From: Microbacterium sp. SZ1
GTDB taxonomy: Bacteria; Actinomycetota; Actinomycetes; Actinomycetales; Microbacteriaceae
Length of the DNA stretch: 64,000 nucleotides
Direction: 5' to 3'
Assembly (NCBI RefSeq): GCF_002362255.1
Contig: NZ_LPVV01000010.1
Coordinates: 1-64,000 of the forward strand
Part shown: piece by piece, positions 59,290 through 64,000 of the stretch
Position numbering within the stretch: the stretch's first letter is position 1
How the letters are laid out: each line of letters opens with the position of its first letter
Notes under the pieces: generated by a model
The model's input: only the letters and a program-made list of their open reading frames with translations
Databases searched by the model: none
Told to the model about the DNA's origin: nothing
Made by a program: the position numbers and the translations under genes

Positions 59290-60614
59290 CCGACCGCAAT
59301 GACGACCTGTTCTCCGCTGCCCGCGCGGTGATCCCCGGCGGTGTGAACTCGCCGGTGCGGGCGTACGGGTCGGTCGGCGGAACGCCGCGGTTCCTCGCGT
59401 CGGCGCACGGCGCTCTCGTGACGGATGCGGCTGGCGTGGAGTACGTCGATCTGGTGGCGTCGTGGGGACCTGCACTGCTCGGGCACGCCCACCCCGAGGT
59501 CGTGGCCGCTGTGCAGGAGGCTGCGACCCGCGGCCTGTCTTTCGGCGCGCCGACCGAGGGCGAGGTCGAGCTGGCCGAGCTGATCGCCGGCCGCGTGCGG
59601 GTGGGTGACGCCGCCCCGGTCGAGCGTGTGCGTCTGGTCTCGACGGGCACCGAGGCGACGATGACGGCGATCCGGTTGGCGCGCGGCGCGACCGGACGCG
59701 ACCTGCTCGTGAAGTTCGCGGGTCACTATCACGGACACTCCGACGGGCTGCTCGCGGCCGCGGGATCGGGCGTCGCGACGCTGGCGCTGCCCGGTTCCGC
59801 CGGCGTGCCCGCGCCGATCGCCGCGCAGACGCTCGTGATCGACTACAACGACCGCGCGGCGCTGGAGGCGGTCTTCGCCGAGCACGGCGACCGCATCGCT
59901 GCGGTGATCGTGGAGGCCGCCGCCGCGAACATGGGCGTCGTGACCCCGGAGCCCGGTTTCAACCGTTTCCTCGCCGACATCGCGCACCAGCACGGGGCGC
60001 TGCTGATCCTCGACGAGGTGCTCACCGGATTCCGCGTGCACCCGGCCGGATACTGGGGGTTGCAGGCCGAATCGGGCGAGGATTACCGCCCGGATATCAT
60101 CGCGTTCGGCAAGGTTGTCGGCGGCGGGATGCCACTGGCGGCGCTCGGCGGTCGCGCCGAGGTCATGGACATGCTCGCGCCCGTCGGGCCGGTCTATCAG
60201 GCGGGCACCCTCTCGGGGAATCCGCTCTCGGTGGCGGCCGGTCTCGCAACCCTGCGTCTGGCGACTCCCGAGGTCTACACGGCAGTGAATGCGGCGGCGT
60301 CGCGAATCTCGGACGCGCTGGGTGCGGCGCTGTCCGCCGCCGGCGTGACGCACGCGATCTCGCACGCCGGAAGCCTGTTCAGTGCGTCGTTCCGCGAGGG
60401 GGCTCCGCGGGACTACGCGCAAGCGCAGGCGCAGGAATCTTTCCGGTACGCCCCGTTCTTCCACAGCATGCGCGAACAGGGCGTCGCGCTGCCGCCGAGC
60501 GTCTTCGAGGCCTGGTTCCTTACCGCCGCCCATGGCGAGGACGACCTGCAGCGCATCGAGGCGGCCCTTCCAGCTGCCGCCGAAGCTGCCGCGGGCGCCC
60601 TTTCGGCGAGCTGA
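59286..60614 (+). CDS. hemL: glutamate-1-semialdehyde 2,1-aminomutase
   Basis: The 442-residue PLP enzyme turns glutamate-1-semialdehyde into aminolevulinate. [20 protein letters not shown] is the N-terminal motif; [46 protein letters not shown] and the PLP lysine in [16 protein letters not shown] follow. It is the second enzyme of the C5 route begun by HemA. The GTG start is coupled to a 13-codon leader frame. Confidence 0.96.
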   Translation: MTDRNDDLFSAARAVIPGGVNSPVRAYGSVGGTPRFLASAHGALVTDAAGVEYVDLVASWGPALLGHAHPEVVAAVQEAATRGLSFGAPTEGEVELAELIAGRVRVGDAAPVERVRLVSTGTEATMTAIRLARGATGRDLLVKFAGHYHGHSDGLLAAAGSGVATLALPGSAGVPAPIAAQTLVIDYNDRAALEAVFAEHGDRIAAVIVEAAAANMGVVTPEPGFNRFLADIAHQHGALLILDEVLTGFRVHPAGYWGLQAESGEDYRPDIIAFGKVVGGGMPLAALGGRAEVMDMLAPVGPVYQAGTLSGNPLSVAAGLATLRLATPEVYTAVNAAASRISDALGAALSAAGVTHAISHAGSLFSASFREGAPRDYAQAQAQESFRYAPFFHSMREQGVALPPSVFEAWFLTAAHGEDDLQRIEAALPAAAEAAAGALSAS

Positions 60615-60631
60615 CGCGGTGTCGTGAGCAC

Positions 60632-62107
60632 TCACAGGAACATCACCCGTCGGCGGGGAGAATCCCGGTAGCTCCGGCCCGACGGACTGAGCCAGTCGAT
60701 CGTGCCGTCCGGCAGTTGTCGCGCCGACCATCGATGGTCGTCGGCGATGTCCGGATGCTTGAGCGCGTGGTGCCCCCGGCAGAGGTGCGCGAGGTTGTGG
60801 ACCTCGGTGCGCCCGCCTTTCGCGTGATCGTGCGTGTGGTCGATCTCGCATCGGTGCACCGGCATTCTGCACCCGGGAAAGCGGCAGTGCTGGTCTCGCG
60901 CCCTGAGGAATCGTCTCATCGCCTCGGTCGGGGTGTACGTGTCGGTCTCGGTGACCAGCCCACTCGCGTCGAGGAACAGGCGCGACCAGCCGAGGTTCCG
61001 GCCGGCGAGGTCACGGGCGACGTCGGGGTGCAGGGGGCCGAACCCGTCGAGCTCCGCCGGTCGTTCGTCGAGGCCGGCGAGCGTGGTCGCCGCGATCGTG
61101 ACCTGGATGCGCCCCCGGATGTTGTCGAGCCCGGGGCCGTTCGCCGGACTGGGCTCGGCTGCGAGGAGCAGGTCGGTCAACAGATCGGCGCGCACCTGGT
61201 CGATCGTGCGCGTGTCCGCGGCGTCAGGGCCGGCGTCGCAGTCGTACCGGAAGTCGTGACCCGCGTTGCTCGTGGAGGAGGCGTTGCCAGTGACGATGGC
61301 GATTTCGGTGTCGGCGTCGGCGGCGCTTGAGGGTGCGAAGCGCCCGGGATCGGTCGTGAACGTGCCGTCAGCGAAGATCGCCGTCCGATCGAGCGCACCG
61401 AGGGGCTCGACCCCTTGATCGCTCTCCGAGGCGGACGCCTCCGGAGCCCGCCGCGGTGCCACCACGCCGCGGGCGAGTTGCGTGAGCCGGTCCATGATCG
61501 CGACGGCGAGGTGCTCGGGCAGCACCACAGTGAGCAGCGCCAACCCATCGTCCACCGGCCGCATCATCACGACCCGCTCGGAGCGCGCCCGCTCGTGACG
61601 CTCGACCACTGTGTCGCCCGCCAGAGCCGCGGCCAGTCGGCGCAGGTGCGTCGCGGTGCGGGCCGGTGTCTCCGCCTCGGCTTCGACACGAGCGGCCGTG
61701 TCGAAGGTGGCGAGTGCCTCGGCATCCGCCCTGCCGTTGGTGATCGCCTCGCGGACGATTCCGCTCGCTCGAACGATCTCCCGTACATGCGCGGCACCGA
61801 TCGCGCCCGTACGGAAGGCGGCTAGGACCTCGGGTTGGCCCTGCTCGAGGAACGCGGCGTCCGTGAAGGCGAAGTCCATCGTGCCACGCGCGATGCGCCC
61901 CGCCGCCGCGAACTCCGCAATCATCGACCGCTCGATCATCTCGCGGTGATGCGGTTGCTCAGCGGCATCCGCGCTCATCAGCCGCATCCGTTCGGCAAGG
62001 AGATGGGAGGCCTGGGCTTCCAGCACGGCGATCTGGCGCCGGGTCTCCAGCCACGCGTCGAGCAGACCCGAGTGAGGGTCGATGTCGATCGTCGAGGTGG
62101 AAGCCAT
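60632..62107 (-). CDS. DUF222 / HNH endonuclease domain protein
   Basis: The 491-residue protein has the DUF222 (13E12-repeat-like) helical domain (residues about 15-310) and a C-terminal HNH domain (about 395-445: CRFPGCRMPVHRCEIDHTHDH and HNLAHLCRGHHALKH), with two Cys pairs to bind zinc. This is a multi-copy family in actinobacteria, often with many paralogues per genome; the targets are unknown. The ATG follows TAAACT by six bases in an AT-rich promoter. It is convergent with hemL. Confidence 0.88.
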   Translation of the reverse strand: MASTSTIDIDPHSGLLDAWLETRRQIAVLEAQASHLLAERMRLMSADAAEQPHHREMIERSMIAEFAAAGRIARGTMDFAFTDAAFLEQGQPEVLAAFRTGAIGAAHVREIVRASGIVREAITNGRADAEALATFDTAARVEAEAETPARTATHLRRLAAALAGDTVVERHERARSERVVMMRPVDDGLALLTVVLPEHLAVAIMDRLTQLARGVVAPRRAPEASASESDQGVEPLGALDRTAIFADGTFTTDPGRFAPSSAADADTEIAIVTGNASSTSNAGHDFRYDCDAGPDAADTRTIDQVRADLLTDLLLAAEPSPANGPGLDNIRGRIQVTIAATTLAGLDERPAELDGFGPLHPDVARDLAGRNLGWSRLFLDASGLVTETDTYTPTEAMRRFLRARDQHCRFPGCRMPVHRCEIDHTHDHAKGGRTEVHNLAHLCRGHHALKHPDIADDHRWSARQLPDGTIDWLSPSGRSYRDSPRRRVMFL

Positions 62108-62252
62108 GCCTCGAGTTTAGTATTTTTGTTCGAATAGTGAGCAGAACATCGGAATGGAGCGAAGAACATATGACGGTCGCACACAACGGATCGTTGCGGT
62201 CCTGTGAAGAAGACGCAGACAACTGGCAGGGCACCGCTGGCAGACTGGACGC

Positions 62253-62702
62253 ATGGTGACGTTGCTGCTGGACCAGACGCAACTCGAGGTCGTGCTCTCG
62301 CCGATCGAACGAGCCGCGAGCTTCCACCGTGACAACCTGCGGATCGTGCGGGAGACCATCACCAAGGTCCAGCTGACCGACGACGCCTGGACCTGGTTGC
62401 GCGGTGTGCCGAACCCCGGAACGCACATCCCGGGGATCCTCGCCGCCGGAACGTGGAAGGCCGCGGGCAGCACCGATTTCGTGCTCATCCGCCGCCACCG
62501 TCCGAGCGTCGTGATCGACCTCGACGGCGACGAGCACTTTCGCCGATTGATTCTCACGACGCGCCACGGACTCTCTCTCACGCAGGCGCTGCGACTCCCC
62601 GTCTCCGAGGAGCCCGCCGACGTCGAGGAGATCGTCGCCACGGCGCCCACGCCGGTGTCGAAGCCGCGCAAACGTCCGGTCATCCGCCCTCGTCCGGCCT
62701 GA
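62253..62702 (+). CDS. conserved small hypothetical protein
   Basis: The 149-residue protein has no signal or membrane segment. The N-terminal 60 residues (VTLLLDQTQLEVVLSPIERAASFHRDNLRI onwards) read like a beta-rich SHOCT- or PH-like module, and the C-terminus is basic. I do not recognise the family. The ATG is six bases after CAGACT. It is divergent from the HNH gene, 145 bases apart. Confidence 0.7.
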   Translation: MVTLLLDQTQLEVVLSPIERAASFHRDNLRIVRETITKVQLTDDAWTWLRGVPNPGTHIPGILAAGTWKAAGSTDFVLIRRHRPSVVIDLDGDEHFRRLILTTRHGLSLTQALRLPVSEEPADVEEIVATAPTPVSKPRKRPVIRPRPA

Positions 62703-62718
62703 TGGATTTGGATACAGG

Positions 62719-62752
62719 AATGCCTCCCCGCTGATCGGCGGGGAGGCATTCG
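62719..62752. terminator. bidirectional terminator hairpin
   Basis: GAATGCCTCCCCGC (62719-62732) pairs exactly with GCGGGGAGGCATTC (62739-62752) over a 6-base loop, between the convergent small gene and ABC ATPase gene. Confidence 0.85.
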
Positions 62753-62775
62753 ACTGTCACGCGTGTCTGGAGGGC

Positions 62776-64000
62776 TCAGCCGTGACGGTGCTCGTGCTCG
62801 CCCTCGTGGTGCTCGTGCTCGTGCTCGTGCTCGCCCTCGGGCTGGTCGCCCGGCTGCTCGCCCGCGTGATGCTCGAGCTCACCCTCCTGCTGCGCGCCCT
62901 CGCTCTCACGTCCGGCTTCGGCATCCGCGTCCTCGCTCGGCGCCCAGGCCGGAACCTGATCGATCACGCCGGTGGCCGCGACGGACCACTGCGTGTCGCC
63001 GTCTGCGGCGCCGCTGCGCTCCTCCGAGGTGGACGCATCGCCGTGCGGGTAGTCCCGCGGCTCGTCCTCGTAGTACGCGCGCGCTGCCGCCGCGAGCATC
63101 GAGCTCACCGCAGCCGAGCGTGGGTCGGTGTCATCATCGGGCTGCTCGCCGGACCTGTCGTTCCCCTGCTCGCCGGACTCGTCGTTCCCCTGCTCGTCAG
63201 GCGCAGCGGCAGCGGCGACGTCGTCCGAATCATCCGTCGCGTCGAGGCCTTCGAAGACCTCGACGCCCGATTCGCGAGAGTCGTCAGCGGCGTCGTCTCC
63301 CGCCGCATCCGCCTCGATCTGCGTCGATCCGGCGCCGAACAGGATGTCGTCGAACGACGGACCGCCCTCGGCGGGCGCGTCGGGCGTCGCATCGGCATCC
63401 CTGCCATCGGTCGCGTCCGCCCCCTCCGCGACGTCCGCGGAAGCAGGCTCGGCATCCGCGCTCGGCTCGGCATCCGCGACCGGCTCAGCCTCCGCGAACG
63501 CCGCGACATCGTCGGCAGCGGGCTCGGCATCCGCGACCGGCTCAGCATCCGCGTCAGCGCTGCCGGCGACCTCATCCGCGACGACGTACTCGGACGCCGC
63601 CACGGCGGCGCGCGGTTCGAGAGTGCCGCCGCGCACGAGTTCGATGAAGACGTCTTCGAGGGTCGGGCCGCGCTGAACGAGCGTGGTGAGGGCGATCCCG
63701 GCGGATGCGGCGACCGCGCCGACCCTGGCCGCGTCACCCCCGCGCGCGCGGAGTCCCGAGCGGAGTACCTCGATCTGGAACCCCGCCTCGAGCAGTGCCG
63801 TCCGCAGCGCCCCACGGTCGGCGGCGTCGACGACCACCGAGCCGGCCGACGGATCCGCGAGCTTCTCGATGCCGCTCGAGAGCATCAGATGCCCCTTCGA
63901 GAGGACGAGCACGTTGTCGGCGACCTGCTCGACCTCGCTCAGCACGTGCGACGAGACCAGCACGGTGCGCCCCTCGTCGGCCAGACGGCGCATGAGGAGG
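62776..64000 (-). CDS. ABC transporter ATPase, 5'-truncated by the window, with acidic His-rich tail
   Basis: Only the 3' part is present. The visible segment opens with LADEGRTVLVSSHVLSEVEQVAD, the H-loop region of ABC-2 type ATPases, then the usual C-terminal extension to about PTLEDVFIELV. About 275 unusual residues follow: an Ala/Asp/Glu-rich tract with EPVADAEP-like repeats, further acidic low-complexity, and a His/Glu tail ending HEHEHEHHEGEHEHRHG. Typical relatives stop near 300 residues in all, so the tail is an added domain, perhaps a metal-binding or disordered regulatory part. Confidence 0.85.
   Translation of the reverse strand, partial: LLMRRLADEGRTVLVSSHVLSEVEQVADNVLVLSKGHLMLSSGIEKLADPSAGSVVVDAADRGALRTALLEAGFQIEVLRSGLRARGGDAARVGAVAASAGIALTTLVQRGPTLEDVFIELVRGGTLEPRAAVAASEYVVADEVAGSADADAEPVADAEPAADDVAAFAEAEPVADAEPSADAEPASADVAEGADATDGRDADATPDAPAEGGPSFDDILFGAGSTQIEADAAGDDAADDSRESGVEVFEGLDATDDSDDVAAAAAPDEQGNDESGEQGNDRSGEQPDDDTDPRSAAVSSMLAAAARAYYEDEPRDYPHGDASTSEERSGAADGDTQWSVAATGVIDQVPAWAPSEDADAEAGRESEGAQQEGELEHHAGEQPGDQPEGEHEHEHEHHEGEHEHRHG

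Noticed and set aside
57651..60872. 1073-codon open frame opposite hemD, hemB and hemL
   Set aside because: Another shadow of high-GC codon bias; it crosses three genes with clear catalytic motifs on the plus strand.
62108..62160. SOS (LexA) box upstream of the HNH gene
   Set aside because: TTCGAAC and GTTC/GAAC half-sites are present, but no pair has the spacing of an actinobacterial LexA palindrome.
1..64000. CRISPR arrays, rRNA, tRNA or phage genes
   Set aside because: The only regular repeats are coding (33-bp and 21-bp tandem units) or short hairpins; no spacer-repeat array, rRNA or cloverleaf was recognised. A tRNA search program was not available to confirm this.

Overview
The window is a stretch of a high-GC actinobacterial chromosome, most likely from the family Microbacteriaceae and plausibly Microbacterium. 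This rests on the dense high-GC coding, many GTG starts, very short spacers, a coproporphyrin-type haem cluster (hemY with hemQ), actinobacterial families such as DUF222/HNH and the holin/DUF3618 pair, and a very frequent GGATGCC/GGCATCC word. No rRNA, tRNA, CRISPR, phage or transposase was recognised. Many genes carry a TAnnnT-like -10 hexamer only 6-7 bases before the start codon, so much of the region is probably transcribed as leaderless mRNA.

Layout. 0-4.1 kb: a catabolic block (acetamidase/formamidase, APC permease, proline-iminopeptidase-like hydrolase) opposite a FadR-type regulator. 4.2-9.4 kb: a nitroreductase, and a LysR regulator divergent from the bifunctional proline dehydrogenase PutA. 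9.5-16.2 kb: an ABC-2 exporter, a membrane protein, a BenE-like transporter and a NarL-type two-component system; the exporter and kinase promoters share a 29-bp element at identical spacing. 16.2-21.1 kb: an MFS protein, a VOC/HxlR/DHFR-like operon and a sortase-type surface protein. 21.2-27.7 kb: HAD phosphatase, xthA, pyrE, ROK kinase, anmK and a NagD-like phosphatase. 27.7-35.3 kb: mntR, mntH with a clear operator, an SpoU methyltransferase, a MATE exporter and an M13 peptidase.

36.3-41.2 kb: the most unusual part. A 97-bp direct repeat (96/97 identical) made of the 3' end of a degenerate beta-lactamase-fold gene flanks about 4.8 kb. This segment carries one four-gene operon: a secreted Cys-containing I36-like protein, a lipoprotein, a peptidoglycan-binding membrane-fusion protein and a MacB-type ABC transporter. 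It looks like a small integrated island encoding a secreted peptide plus its export or immunity apparatus, with no recombinase of its own.

41.3-48.9 kb: transporters, a GNAT protein, glycyl-tRNA synthetase with a strong terminator, a HhH-GPD protein and the third member of a coiled-coil family also found at 24.4 and 30.8 kb. 49.1-60.6 kb: the haem cluster hemA, hemE, hemY, hemQ, hemC, hemD, hemB, hemL, interrupted by an ArsR/epimerase pair and a trio of small envelope proteins; it would take glutamyl-tRNA to coproporphyrin and on to haem, except that ferrochelatase is not in the window. 60.6-64 kb: a DUF222/HNH protein, a small unknown gene and the 3' part of an ABC ATPase with a long acidic, His-rich tail.
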